This document shows positions 16,765-25,894 of a stretch of 44,170 nucleotides of DNA, in pieces. The translations under genes and the position numbers were made by a program. Source of the stretch: Massilia horti (lineage in GTDB: Bacteria; Pseudomonadota; Gammaproteobacteria; Burkholderiales; Burkholderiaceae_D). The stretch lies in NCBI RefSeq assembly GCF_004614195.1, contig NZ_SPUM01000126.1, positions 1-44,170 of the forward strand, written 5' to 3'. The notes under the pieces are model-generated. The model made no database searches, was not told where the DNA came from, and saw only the letters and a program-made list of their open reading frames with translations. Within the stretch, counting starts at the first letter, position 1. Each line of letters opens with the position of its first letter.

Positions 16765-18684
16765 TTACTTAACCGTCGCCAGCAGCATTTCGTTCAGGCG
16801 CTTCACAAAGCCTGCCGGGTCGGACAGGTTGCCGCCTTCGGCCAGCATCGCCTGGTCGAACAAAATGTGCGACCAGTCCCCGAAACGCGGGCTCGCCGGA
16901 TCCTCGTACTTGAGGCGCTGCACCAGCGGGTGGTTCGGGTTGATCTCCAGGATGGGCTTGCTTTCCGGCGCGTTCTGGCCCGCGGCCTTGAGCATGCGCA
17001 CCAGGTTGGCCGACAGCTCGTGTTCGTCCGCCACCAGGCAGGCCGGCGACTCGGTCAGGCGGAAGGTCACGCGCACGTCCTTGGCCTTATCAAGCAGCGC
17101 GCCCTTCATCTTCTCGACCAGCTCCTTGTACGAGCTTTCGGTCTCGGCGTGCTCCTTCTTCTCGGCCTCGTCCTCCAGCGCGCCCAGGTCCAGGTCGCCC
17201 TTGGCCACCGACACCAGTTCCTTGCCGTCGAACTCGTTCAGGAACGACAGCATCCATTCGTCGACGCGGTCGGTCAGCAGCAGCACTTCGACGCCCTTCT
17301 TCTGGAAGATTTCCAGGTGCGGGCTGTTCCTGGCCGCGTTGTAGCTTTCGGCGGTGACGTAGAAGATCTTGGTCTGGCCTTCCTTCATCCGGCCGACGTA
17401 GTCCGCGAACGAGACGTTCTGGTCAGCCGAATCGTTCTTGCTCGACGCGAAGCGCAGCAGCTTGGCGATGCGGTCCTTGTTGGTCGCGTCCTCGCCGATG
17501 CCTTCCTTGAGCACCTGGCCGAACTCGCGCCAGAAGGTGGTGTACTTGTCCTTGTTTTCCTGCTCTTCCGAATTGGCCAGCTCTTCCAGCATGCCCAGCA
17601 CGCGCTTGGTCGAGCCTTCGCGGATCAGGCGCACGTCGCGCGACTCCTGCAGGATCTCGCGCGAGACGTTCAGCGGCAGGTCGTTCGAGTCGATCACGCC
17701 CTTGATGAAGCGCAGGTAGGTCGGCATCAGCTGCTCGGCGTCGTCCATGATGAACACGCGGCGCACGTACAGCTTGATGCCGCCGCGCTTGTTGCGGTCC
17801 CACAGGTCGAACGGCGCGTGGGTCGGCACGTACAGCAGTTGGGTGTATTCGCTGCGGCCCTCGACGCGATTGTGCGTGTAGGTCAGCGGCGGCTGGAAGT
17901 CGTGCGAGACGTGCTTGTAGAACTCCTCGTACTGCTCCTTGGTGATGTCGTTCTTGCTGCGCGCCCACAGCGCGCTCGCCTGGTTGACGGTCTCCCACTC
18001 GTCCTTGAGCACCGTCTCCTTCTTCTCCTCGTCCCACTCCTCCTTTTGCATCAGGATCGGGATCGAGATGTGGTCGGAGTACTTGCGGATGATGGACTTG
18101 AGCTTCCACGACGACAGCAGTTCTTCCTCGCCGGCGCGCAGGTGCAGGATCACGTCGGTCCCGCGGCCGGGCTTTTCGATCGATTCGACGCTGTATTCGC
18201 CTTCGCCGCCCGACTCCCAGCGCACGCCTTCGGATGCGAATGCGCCGGCGCGGCGGGTGTTGACGATCACCTTGTCGGCCACAATGAAGGCCGAGTAGAA
18301 GCCGACGCCAAACTGGCCGATCAGGGCCGCGTCGGCCTGCTGGTCACCCGACAGCTTCGAGAAGAATTCCTTGGTGCCCGACTTGGCAATCGTACCCAGG
18401 TGCGAGATCACCTCATCGCGGCTCATGCCGATGCCGTTGTCCGAAATGGTGATGGTTTTCGCATCCTTGTCGAACAGGACCTTGATGCGCAGTTCGTTGT
18501 CGTCGCCGTACAGGGCGTCGTTGTTGATGGCTTCGAAACGCAGCTTGTCGGCGGCGTCGGACGCGTTCGAAATCAGTTCACGTAGGAAAATCTCCTTGTT
18601 CGAATACAAGGAGTGGATCATCAGGTGAAGGAGTTGTTTAACTTCTGCCTGGAAGCCAAGGGTTTCTTTTTCGACAACAGCCAT
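16765..18684 (-). CDS. htpG: HtpG, Hsp90-family chaperone
   Basis: ATP-dependent chaperone. The 639-aa protein has the N-terminal GHKL ATPase domain with [17 protein letters not shown] sequence near residues 33-43, [11 protein letters not shown] and [11 protein letters not shown]; a middle client-binding domain; and a C-terminal dimerisation domain. ATG 18684 ([11 protein letters not shown]) has GAGGA six bases upstream; the frame extends four codons further to 18696, a weaker start. A sigma-32-type promoter lies 38-65 bp upstream of the start. Confidence 0.97.
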   Translation of the reverse strand: MAVVEKETLGFQAEVKQLLHLMIHSLYSNKEIFLRELISNASDAADKLRFEAINNDALYGDDNELRIKVLFDKDAKTITISDNGIGMSRDEVISHLGTIAKSGTKEFFSKLSGDQQADAALIGQFGVGFYSAFIVADKVIVNTRRAGAFASEGVRWESGGEGEYSVESIEKPGRGTDVILHLRAGEEELLSSWKLKSIIRKYSDHISIPILMQKEEWDEEKKETVLKDEWETVNQASALWARSKNDITKEQYEEFYKHVSHDFQPPLTYTHNRVEGRSEYTQLLYVPTHAPFDLWDRNKRGGIKLYVRRVFIMDDAEQLMPTYLRFIKGVIDSNDLPLNVSREILQESRDVRLIREGSTKRVLGMLEELANSEEQENKDKYTTFWREFGQVLKEGIGEDATNKDRIAKLLRFASSKNDSADQNVSFADYVGRMKEGQTKIFYVTAESYNAARNSPHLEIFQKKGVEVLLLTDRVDEWMLSFLNEFDGKELVSVAKGDLDLGALEDEAEKKEHAETESSYKELVEKMKGALLDKAKDVRVTFRLTESPACLVADEHELSANLVRMLKAAGQNAPESKPILEINPNHPLVQRLKYEDPASPRFGDWSHILFDQAMLAEGGNLSDPAGFVKRLNEMLLATVK

Positions 18685-18721
18685 ACTGGTCCTCATGGTC
18701 TGGGTTAAGCGGATTGCTGCA

Positions 18722-18749
18722 ATATAGGGTTGGCAAGAACCTTTTCAAG
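18722..18749 (-). promoter_or_regulatory. Sigma-32 heat-shock promoter of htpG
   Basis: On the minus strand: CTTGAAA (18743-18749), 13-nt spacer, CCCTATAT (18722-18729). The sigma-32 consensus is CTTGAAA-N11-16-CCCCATNT, so the -35 is exact and the -10 is nearly so. It lies just upstream of htpG, a classic heat-shock gene. Confidence 0.8.
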
Positions 18750-18786
18750 AGGGTTTTTATACAATAAATTATTTTTACAGCAATAA

Positions 18787-18824
18787 GGGCCACCCGGCGG
18801 CCGAAACAGGCGGCCGCTGGGCCC
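18787..18824 (-). terminator. Hairpin after the aconitase-like gene
   Basis: Minus strand: GGGCC and CGGCCGC arms pair with GCGGCCG and GGCCC around a short loop, followed by TTATTG. It starts about 30 nt after the aconitase-like stop and ends before the htpG promoter, as expected for a terminator separating the two same-strand genes. Confidence 0.5.
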
Positions 18825-18854
18825 AAAGAGGGTTTTTACGAGGCAACGCGCGGA

Positions 18855-20819
18855 TCACGCCGGGGCGTGCGACGAGGGATGCGTGAGGTTATCTTTTATC
18901 CAGTTGATCAGCCCGCCCTCCAAGATCAGTTGCACTTGGCGGGGCGACATCACGTGCCGCATCCGGAATTGTTGCTTGCGCGTGAGGTTTTCGACAGTCA
19001 GTTCGTGCCCGTGCTCGAGGGCATGCCGCAATCCGCTCAGCCGCAACACATCGCCCTGTTCGATCGCGTCGTACTCGCTTGGCTCCAGAAAGTACAATGG
19101 CATGACGCCAAAATTGATCAGGTTCTGCGCATGAATCCGCGCAAAACCTTTCGCCAGCACGGCGCGCAAGCCCAGGTATTCCGGGCCGAGCGCCGCGTGT
19201 TCGCGGCTCGATCCTTGTCCGTAATTGGCGCCGCCCACGACGAAATGCCCCCTGGCCTGTTTGAGCGCGCGCTGGGCATAAGTTGAATCGATCACGTCGA
19301 AACAGAAATTGGCGATTCTCGGGATATTGCTGCGATATGGCAGCGCCCGCAAACCTGCTGGCATGATCTCGTCGGTGGAAATATTGTCGCCAACCTTGAG
19401 CAGCACGGGCAATTCCAACACATCGGGCAGCGGCTCGACGACCGGCAGCGACACAATGTTTGGCCCCTTGACCAGTTCAACCTTCCGCGCTTCTTCCGGC
19501 GGCAGCGGAGCGACGAACATCTCGCGGTTGATAATTGGGTCATTCGGTTCCTTGATGTGCGGGTAGCTGATGCCAAGCGTGCGTGGATCGGTGATTTTTC
19601 CGGTGAGCGCGGATGCGGCCGCGGTTTCGGGGCTGACCAGGCACACCTTGTCTTCACGCGTGCCGGATCTACCGGGGAAATTACGCGGTACCGTACGCAA
19701 GGACAATTCATGCGTCGCCGGTGCCTGCCCCATGCCGATGCAGCCATTACATCCGGCCTGGTGCAGGCGCGCGCCTGCGTGCACCAGGCTTTCGATGTGC
19801 CCGTCGCGCATCAGCGTTTCCAGTAATGCTCGCGACGTGGGGTTGATATCGAACGACACCCGCTCTGGAATGCGCCGTCCGCGCACCATCATCGCCGGCA
19901 TGGCGAAATCGCGATACCCCGGATTGGCCGACGAGCCAATGTAAGCCTGGTAAATCTGCTGCCCCGCGACTTCGCGCACCGGCTTAACGTTGCCGGGGCT
20001 GGAAGGCATGGCGATGAGCGGTTCGAGACTGGACAAATCGATTTCCTCGTTCACGTCATAGGTCGCGCCAGGATCGGCAAGCAATTCCGTCCAATCCTGC
20101 TCACGCTGCCATGCGCGCAAAAAGCGCCGTACCTCCTGGTCGGAAGGGAAAACGGTGGTCGTGGCCCCTAATTCGGCGCCCATGTTGGCAATCACATGCC
20201 GGTCCATGGCGGAAAGCGAATCGAGCCCCGGTCCGTAGTATTCGATGATCCGCCCCAGCCCTCCCTGTACACCGTGGCGACGCAACATCTCGAGAATGAC
20301 ATCCTTGGCGCTCACCCATTCCGGCAGGTGGCCGGTGAGCTTCACTCCCCAAATCTGCGGCATTTTTGTAAAGAACGGTTGGCCCGCCATCGCCATCGCC
20401 ACATCGATGCCGCCGGTCCCAATGGCGAGCATGCCGATCGAGCCAGCGGACGGCGTGTGGCTGTCGGAGCCGAGCAAGGTCTTGCCCGGCTTGCCAAAAT
20501 TCTCCTGATGGCAAGGATGGCTCACGCCGTTACCGGGGCGCGAATACCACAAGCCGAATCGCCGGCAGGCGCTGCGCAGAAAAAGGTGATCGTCGGGATT
20601 CTTGTAGTCCTCCTGGATCAGGCTGTGATCGATGTACTGGACGCTCAATTCCGTGTGCACCCGATCCAGACCCATCGCTTCCAACTCCAGCATCACCAGC
20701 GTTCCGGTGGCATCCTGGGTGAGCGTCTGATCGATACGAATGCCGATCTCTTTGCCCGGCACCATGCTGCCCTGAACCAGATGTGACTGGATCAGTTTCT
20801 GAGCCACATTCATACTCAT
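18855..20819 (-). CDS. Aconitase-family hydro-lyase (~650-aa, Aquifex-type)
   Basis: A 654-aa aconitase/isopropylmalate-isomerase-family protein: catalytic domain (GSDSHTPSAGSIGML at 117-131; CNGCIGMG at 357-364; RNFPGRSGTR at 379-388) fused to a C-terminal swivel domain (GDNISTDEIMPAG; GGANYGQGSSREHAALG). This fits the short putative aconitases (TIGR01342-like), not the ~900-aa AcnA. At the site where canonical aconitases have the first cluster cysteine (GSCTNSS), it reads GSSANPG (Ser297); the CxxC pair is kept (Cys357, Cys360). Citrate/isocitrate isomerisation is the best guess. It is AT-richer than its neighbours and lies 90 bp after the PhaC-like gene, in the same direction. Confidence 0.8.
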   Translation of the reverse strand: MSMNVAQKLIQSHLVQGSMVPGKEIGIRIDQTLTQDATGTLVMLELEAMGLDRVHTELSVQYIDHSLIQEDYKNPDDHLFLRSACRRFGLWYSRPGNGVSHPCHQENFGKPGKTLLGSDSHTPSAGSIGMLAIGTGGIDVAMAMAGQPFFTKMPQIWGVKLTGHLPEWVSAKDVILEMLRRHGVQGGLGRIIEYYGPGLDSLSAMDRHVIANMGAELGATTTVFPSDQEVRRFLRAWQREQDWTELLADPGATYDVNEEIDLSSLEPLIAMPSSPGNVKPVREVAGQQIYQAYIGSSANPGYRDFAMPAMMVRGRRIPERVSFDINPTSRALLETLMRDGHIESLVHAGARLHQAGCNGCIGMGQAPATHELSLRTVPRNFPGRSGTREDKVCLVSPETAAASALTGKITDPRTLGISYPHIKEPNDPIINREMFVAPLPPEEARKVELVKGPNIVSLPVVEPLPDVLELPVLLKVGDNISTDEIMPAGLRALPYRSNIPRIANFCFDVIDSTYAQRALKQARGHFVVGGANYGQGSSREHAALGPEYLGLRAVLAKGFARIHAQNLINFGVMPLYFLEPSEYDAIEQGDVLRLSGLRHALEHGHELTVENLTRKQQFRMRHVMSPRQVQLILEGGLINWIKDNLTHPSSHAPA

Positions 20820-20909
20820 GGTTTTACTCTCATCGCAAAAATACGATTGAAGGAATTAAAGCCAAAGCAGATCAAGTGGATGGCCCTTTTGCGCATGCTT
20901 TTTCTCGAA

Positions 20910-22814
20910 TCAGGTTTCCCTTTCAATTGAAAGGCGCGCAGTCTCCATCACATACATGCCGGGCGCAGCCATGAGCACCGGGTAACCTTCATCCGGCGCT
21001 CCCATGCGCGGAGGCGGGCAGGCCAAGTCGCCCGATCGCGCCGCAAGCCACGACTCCCACGCGGGCCACCAGGAACCGTCGCGCAATTCGGTGCGCGCGT
21101 GAAAGTCATCTGCCTGCAGATATTTCTCGCTTGGTTGCCGGGTATGGATTTGATAGGCGTAGCGATCCTGGCCAGGCGGGTTGACCACACCCACGTTATG
21201 ACCGCCGGTCGTCAGCGCGAACGTCACCTCGGTCCGGGTCACCCGGTTGATCTTGTAGACCGATTTCCACGGCGCGATGTGATCGCGCACCGTGCCGACG
21301 GCGAAAATGGGAATGCGAATATCCAGTAGCATCACCGGTTCGCCATCGATCTCGAAACGGCCCTGGGTCAGGTCGTTGTTGAGGTAAAAATGCCGCAGGT
21401 ACTCGCTGTGCATGCGATACGGCATATTGGTCGCATCGGCATTCCAGGCCATCAGGTCGAACATCTTGCGCGGTTCGCCCAGCAGGTATTCCCGCACATA
21501 GCGCGACCAGATCAAGTCGATCGAATGCAGGAAGAAGAACACTTCTCGCATGCGCACACCACTGAAATAGCCCTGTTCCCACATGACGTCTTCCAGGTAG
21601 GCGACCTGGCTGGGATCGATGAACAAACCCAGTTCGCCCGGTTCCGAAAAATCCGTCAGCGATGCAAACAAAGTCATGCTTTGGAGCCGCGCATCATCCA
21701 CCCGCGCCATCTGTGCTGCGGCCACAGTGAGCAAGGTGCCGCCAAGGCAGTAGCCGACGCCGTGGACCTTTTGACCGGGAATAATCGTTCCGACTGCATC
21801 CAATGCCGCCATCACGCCGTGGCGGCGATAGTCGTCGAAATGGACATCGCGCTCTTCCGGCCCCGGATTTTTCCAGGAAACCATGAACACCGTGTAGCCC
21901 CGATCGACCAGATACTTGACCAGTGAATCGTCCGGCTGCAAGTCGAGGATGTAGTACTTCATGATCCACGCTGGCACGATCAGGACCGGCTGCGGCCTGA
22001 CCTGGCTGGTACTGGACTCATATTGGATCAATTCCATCAGGTGATTGCGGTACACCACCTTGCCCGGCGTGATGGCCAGTTCCTTGCCGACGGTATAGGC
22101 TTCGGTGCCGCGCGGCGACTCTCCGCGCAGGAAACGGCTGACATCTTCCGTAAATGCGTGAATGCCGCGCTGCAGGTTGCGTCCGTGTTCCTCGATGGTC
22201 GCACTGATGACTTCTGGGTTCGTCAGCAGAAAGTTGGATGGCGACATCACGTCCAGCGTTTGCCGGATCAAGAAACTCACCAGGCTCTCGTGATGCGGAT
22301 GCATGCCGCGTATGCCATGCGTGGCCCATTGCCACCCCTGCTCCTGCAACAGAAACGCCTGGTACAGAAAGTTGAATGGCCATTGGTGCCATTTGTCGTC
22401 GAGAAATCGATGATCGAACGGCAACGGCTCGACACAAGGATCAGGGTGTTCCCCCAGCAGTTCACGGGCAGTCCAATGGGCCAGGCGCAGGCACGAGTCG
22501 GCCGTCTTGAGCACCAGGTCGCCATGTTTTGCCGCATACATCGCGAAATGCACATACCAATCGGTGAAGGCCAACGCCAGCGACCCTGGGGAAAGCGGTT
22601 GAATCGTCCAGGCCAGCAACGCGTGGCGCAGGCGATCGGCGGGATGTGCTGGGTGCGAATCGAAAGCAGCAATCAGATTTTGCAACATGACGAGTTTCTC
22701 GGCAGTCACATTGGCGGCAAGCCAACTGAGATATAAACGATAGCACGATCGATGCAAGGCCGGGATACGGATCGGAAGCCGGATCGCGAAGGCCATGCTG
22801 GTCATTGCTGGCAC
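20910..22814 (-). CDS. PhaC-like poly(3-hydroxyalkanoate) synthase
   Basis: Polymerises hydroxyacyl-CoA into storage polyester. The family is clear: a PhaC_N-type region, then an alpha/beta-hydrolase domain with the cysteine lipase box GYCLGG (Cys356), Asp511 in VRDHIAPW and His539 in TTGGHNVG, matching the class I synthase triad. The longest frame (634 aa) begins at GTG 22814; ATG at 22805, 22796 or 22688 (MLQNLIAAF) are possible, and class I enzymes are usually nearer 570-600 aa. No phaA, phaB or phasin gene is adjacent. It lies upstream of the aconitase-like gene and is likewise AT-richer than the rest of the window. Confidence 0.85.
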   Translation of the reverse strand: MPAMTSMAFAIRLPIRIPALHRSCYRLYLSWLAANVTAEKLVMLQNLIAAFDSHPAHPADRLRHALLAWTIQPLSPGSLALAFTDWYVHFAMYAAKHGDLVLKTADSCLRLAHWTARELLGEHPDPCVEPLPFDHRFLDDKWHQWPFNFLYQAFLLQEQGWQWATHGIRGMHPHHESLVSFLIRQTLDVMSPSNFLLTNPEVISATIEEHGRNLQRGIHAFTEDVSRFLRGESPRGTEAYTVGKELAITPGKVVYRNHLMELIQYESSTSQVRPQPVLIVPAWIMKYYILDLQPDDSLVKYLVDRGYTVFMVSWKNPGPEERDVHFDDYRRHGVMAALDAVGTIIPGQKVHGVGYCLGGTLLTVAAAQMARVDDARLQSMTLFASLTDFSEPGELGLFIDPSQVAYLEDVMWEQGYFSGVRMREVFFFLHSIDLIWSRYVREYLLGEPRKMFDLMAWNADATNMPYRMHSEYLRHFYLNNDLTQGRFEIDGEPVMLLDIRIPIFAVGTVRDHIAPWKSVYKINRVTRTEVTFALTTGGHNVGVVNPPGQDRYAYQIHTRQPSEKYLQADDFHARTELRDGSWWPAWESWLAARSGDLACPPPRMGAPDEGYPVLMAAPGMYVMETARLSIERET

Positions 22815-22887
22815 CGTATCGGCCGACCACGGTAGGATATGAGACCGAAGGATCCAGATAAATCACTGATCAACCAACAGGAAACCT

Positions 22888-23856
22888 ATGCAGCTTCCCA
22901 CCCTTGCCGAACTCGATGCCGCCGCGCAGCTGGTCTACGCCGCCGTCCCGCCCACGCCGCAATATACGTGGCCACTACTGAACGACGCACTCGGCGTCGA
23001 AACCTGGGTCAAGCACGAAAACCACACGCCAACCGGCGCCTTCAAGGTACGCGGCGGCCTGGTCTACCTGGACCGGCTGGTGCAGCGCCAACCCGATACC
23101 CGTGGCGTGATCGCGGCCACGCGCGGCAACCACGGCCAGTCGCTGGCCTTTGGCGCCCGGCGGCACGGCCTGTCGGCCACGATTGTCGTCCCGCACGGCA
23201 ATAGCCAGGAAAAGAACGCGGCGATGCGCGCGCTCGGGGCGCGGCTGATCGAACACGGCCAGGACTTCCAGGAAAGCCGGGAGCATGCGCAGGCGTTGGC
23301 ACAGCGCGAGGGCCTGCACATGGTGCCATCGTTTCATGACGACCTCGTGGCCGGTGTCGCCAGTTACTGGCTGGAACTGTTCCGCGCCCAGCCCGAACTG
23401 GACCTGGTGCTGGTGCCGATCGGGCAAGGCTCGGGCATTTGCGGCGCCATCGCGGCCAGGCAGGCGCTTGGGCTGCGCACCCGCATCATCGGCGTGGTGT
23501 CACAGCACGCGCCGGCCTACCGCCTGTCGTTCGACGCCAGGCGCAGCATCGACGCGCCGGTATCGACGCTGCTGGCCGACGGCCTGGCCTGCCGCGTGCC
23601 CGACCCGGATTCGCTGGCCGCCGTGTTCGAGCACGTGGACGAGGTGCTCGCCGTCAGTGATGACGAGGTGGCGGCCGCCATGCGGCTGTATTACACCAGT
23701 ACCCACAACCTGGCCGAGGGCGCCGGCGCCGCCGCACTGGCCGGCGCGCTGCAACTGCGCGCGGCCAGACGGCTGCAGGCCCGACGCCTCGGTCTGCCGC
23801 TGACCGGCGGGAACGTGGACGCGGCACTATTCCGGCAGGTTTTGCAAGCCGGTTGA
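22888..23856 (+). CDS. Threonine/serine dehydratase-like PLP enzyme
   Basis: A 322-aa fold-type II PLP enzyme. The Schiff-base lysine is Lys53 (TGAFKVRGG), with RGNHGQSLAFGA as the substrate/phosphate loop and PIGQGSGICG as the glycine-rich cofactor loop. No C-terminal ACT regulatory domain is present, which fits a catabolic or stand-alone enzyme rather than IlvA. The likely reaction is deamination of threonine/serine to a 2-oxo acid through an enamine. ATG 22888 has AGGA seven bases upstream. It is divergent from the PhaC-like gene and followed 84 bp later by a RidA-family gene, which fits a source of reactive enamines. Confidence 0.85.
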   Translation: MQLPTLAELDAAAQLVYAAVPPTPQYTWPLLNDALGVETWVKHENHTPTGAFKVRGGLVYLDRLVQRQPDTRGVIAATRGNHGQSLAFGARRHGLSATIVVPHGNSQEKNAAMRALGARLIEHGQDFQESREHAQALAQREGLHMVPSFHDDLVAGVASYWLELFRAQPELDLVLVPIGQGSGICGAIAARQALGLRTRIIGVVSQHAPAYRLSFDARRSIDAPVSTLLADGLACRVPDPDSLAAVFEHVDEVLAVSDDEVAAAMRLYYTSTHNLAEGAGAAALAGALQLRAARRLQARRLGLPLTGGNVDAALFRQVLQAG

Positions 23857-23940
23857 TCATGCCTGAACTGCGTGTGCAATATCCCAGCGCAGTCTGGCAA
23901 GTCGTACAATAGCTGTTTTTCACCGCAACCTGGAAATCCC

Positions 23941-24402
23941 ATGTCCGTCTACGACAAACTCAAAGAACTGAACATCACCCTGGCCGCGCCGGCGACCCCG
24001 GCCGCCGCCTATGTCATGTACGTGCAGACCGGCAACCTGGTCTTCCTTTCGGGACACATTGCCAAGAATCCGGACGGCAATCCGAACACCGGCACCCTGG
24101 GCAAGGACAAGACCACGGCGCAAGGCCAGGAAGCGGCGCGCTCGGTCGCGATCGACCTGATCGGCACGCTGCAGGAAGCCTGCGGCGGCGACCTGAACCG
24201 CGTCAAGCGCATCGTCAAGGTGATGAGCCTGGTCGCCTCGACGCCCGAGTTCAACGAGCAGCACCTGGTCACCAACGGCTGCTCGGAACTGCTGGGCGAG
24301 GTGTTCGGCGATGCCGGCAAGCACGCCCGTTCGGCGTTCGGTGTGCCGGCCCTGCCGCGCGGCGCCTGTGTCGAGATCGAAATGATTGTCGAAGTCGCCT
24401 GA
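23941..24402 (+). CDS. RidA-family enamine/imine deaminase
   Basis: A 153-aa member of the longer YjgF/YER057c/UK114-like subfamily. The substrate-carboxylate-binding arginine is Arg130 (HARSAFGVPALPRG), with FLSGHIAKNPDG and CVEIEMIVEVA. Such proteins hydrolyse reactive 2-aminoacrylate-type enamines to keto acids. ATG 23941 was chosen because the family begins there; the frame is open back to 23872. It lies just downstream of a threonine-dehydratase-like gene that would produce that substrate. Confidence 0.88.
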   Translation: MSVYDKLKELNITLAAPATPAAAYVMYVQTGNLVFLSGHIAKNPDGNPNTGTLGKDKTTAQGQEAARSVAIDLIGTLQEACGGDLNRVKRIVKVMSLVASTPEFNEQHLVTNGCSELLGEVFGDAGKHARSAFGVPALPRGACVEIEMIVEVA

Positions 24403-24536
24403 TCGCAGTACGCATTACAGCAGTACGTTGTACCCAATGGGGCGGGCCTACCCGGCCTTGCCCTTCGCAAAGTCCACTTACCCAGTGTGGCTTATAATGG
24501 CCCAGCACCCCAGCGGTCCCTTCCTGTGAGATTAGT

Positions 24537-25730
24537 ATGAAAATTGAAAATCCAAACCCGATCCAGTGGCAATTTTCAGAGCGCGCCCAGCAGCTGCAAA
24601 GCTCGGCGATCCGCGAAATCCTGAAAATTACCCAGCGTCCTGAAATCATTTCGTTTGCCGGCGGCCTGCCCTCGCCCGCCACCTTCCCTGTGGAACGCAT
24701 GAAAGAGGCGTTCGACAAGGTCCTGACCGACAACGGCAAGGTGGCGCTGCAGTACGGCCCGACCGACGGCTATGCGCCGCTGCGGGAATGGATTGCCAAT
24801 TACCTGTCCACCAACGGCTCCAAAATCGTTCCGGAACAAATCTTGATGGTGTCCGGTTCGCAGCAAGCGCTCGACCTGCTGGGCAAGGTGCTGATCGACG
24901 AAGGCAGCCGCGTGCTGGTCGAAACCCCAAGCTACCTGGGCGCGCTGCAGGCGTTCTCGGTGTACCGTCCCGAATTCCAGTCGGTCGCCACCGACGAACA
25001 CGGGCTGGTGCCCTCTTCGATCCCGGCGCTGGCCCAGGGCGCGCGCCTGCTGTATGCGCTGCCCAATTTCCAGAACCCGACCGGCCGCACCCTGCCGGTC
25101 GAGCGCCGCATTGAACTGGTCGAGACCTGTGCCCGCCTGGGCCTGCCGCTGATCGAGGACGATCCCTACGGCGCCCTGTCGTACAAGGGCGAGCCGATGC
25201 CCAAGCTGGTGGCAATGAACCCGGACGGCGTGATCTACATGGGCTCGTTCTCGAAAGTGCTCACGCCGGGCATCCGCCTGGGCTACGTGTGCGCGCCGCT
25301 GCCGCTGGTGCGCCGCCTGGAGCTGGCCAAGCAGGCCGCCGACCTGCACACCGCGCAGCTGACGCAGATGGTGGTGCACGAGGTGGTCAAGGACGGCTTC
25401 CTGGAGCGCCACATCCCGACCATCCGCACCCTGTACAGCAACCAGTGCCAGGTGATGCTCGACGCCATGGCCGAGCACTTCCCGGCCGGCACCAGCTGGA
25501 CCCGCCCGGAAGGCGGCATGTTCATCTGGGTGACCCTGCCCAAGCACATCAACGCCATGCAGCTGCTCGACCAGGCGCTGGCCGCGCGCGTGGCCTTCGT
25601 GCCCGGCGCCCCGTTCTACGCCAACGAGCCGGAGACCAACACGCTGCGCCTGTCGTTCGTGACGGTGCCGCCTGAGCGCATCCGCGAAGGCATTGCGATC
25701 CTTGGCAAGCTGATCAAGGACGCGCTGTAA
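24537..25730 (+). CDS. PLP aminotransferase, LysN/KAT-II-like (class I/II)
   Basis: A 397-aa fold-type I aminotransferase. Key sequences are FAGGLPSPATFP near 40-50, the YGPTDGYAPLR segment, PNFQNPTGR at 176-184 and Schiff-base Lys240 (SFSKVLTPGIRLGY). The N-terminal GGLP pattern matches the 2-aminoadipate/kynurenine-aminotransferase II group. Substrate range is not determinable here; the kyn operon is 9 kb away. A TATAAT at 24493-24498 lies 39 bp upstream but lacks a clear -35. A perfect 10-bp hairpin follows the stop. Confidence 0.85.
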   Translation: MKIENPNPIQWQFSERAQQLQSSAIREILKITQRPEIISFAGGLPSPATFPVERMKEAFDKVLTDNGKVALQYGPTDGYAPLREWIANYLSTNGSKIVPEQILMVSGSQQALDLLGKVLIDEGSRVLVETPSYLGALQAFSVYRPEFQSVATDEHGLVPSSIPALAQGARLLYALPNFQNPTGRTLPVERRIELVETCARLGLPLIEDDPYGALSYKGEPMPKLVAMNPDGVIYMGSFSKVLTPGIRLGYVCAPLPLVRRLELAKQAADLHTAQLTQMVVHEVVKDGFLERHIPTIRTLYSNQCQVMLDAMAEHFPAGTSWTRPEGGMFIWVTLPKHINAMQLLDQALAARVAFVPGAPFYANEPETNTLRLSFVTVPPERIREGIAILGKLIKDAL

Positions 25731-25739
25731 ACCACCCCC

Positions 25740-25764
25740 TGCGGGCGCCGCTCAGGCGCCCGCA
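25740..25764 (+). terminator. Hairpin after the aminotransferase gene
   Basis: TGCGGGCGCC and GGCGCCCGCA form a perfect 10-bp stem with a 5-nt loop, ten bases after the aminotransferase stop codon. There is no T-run, so termination may need Rho or be inefficient. Confidence 0.5.
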
Positions 25765-25894
25765 CGCATCCCTCGCCCATTGACTGGCGGTCGACATTCC
25801 CGGAAAACCATCCGGTTGCAGGCGTACAACAGCTTTCCTTGGACTAAAAGCAACAAAAGTTACCGCGAGAGATTTCGTCGCGGTATCATTTTGG

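Noticed and set aside
24493..24498. TATAAT upstream of the aminotransferase
   Set aside because: No recognisable -35 at 16-18 nt; kept only as a remark.
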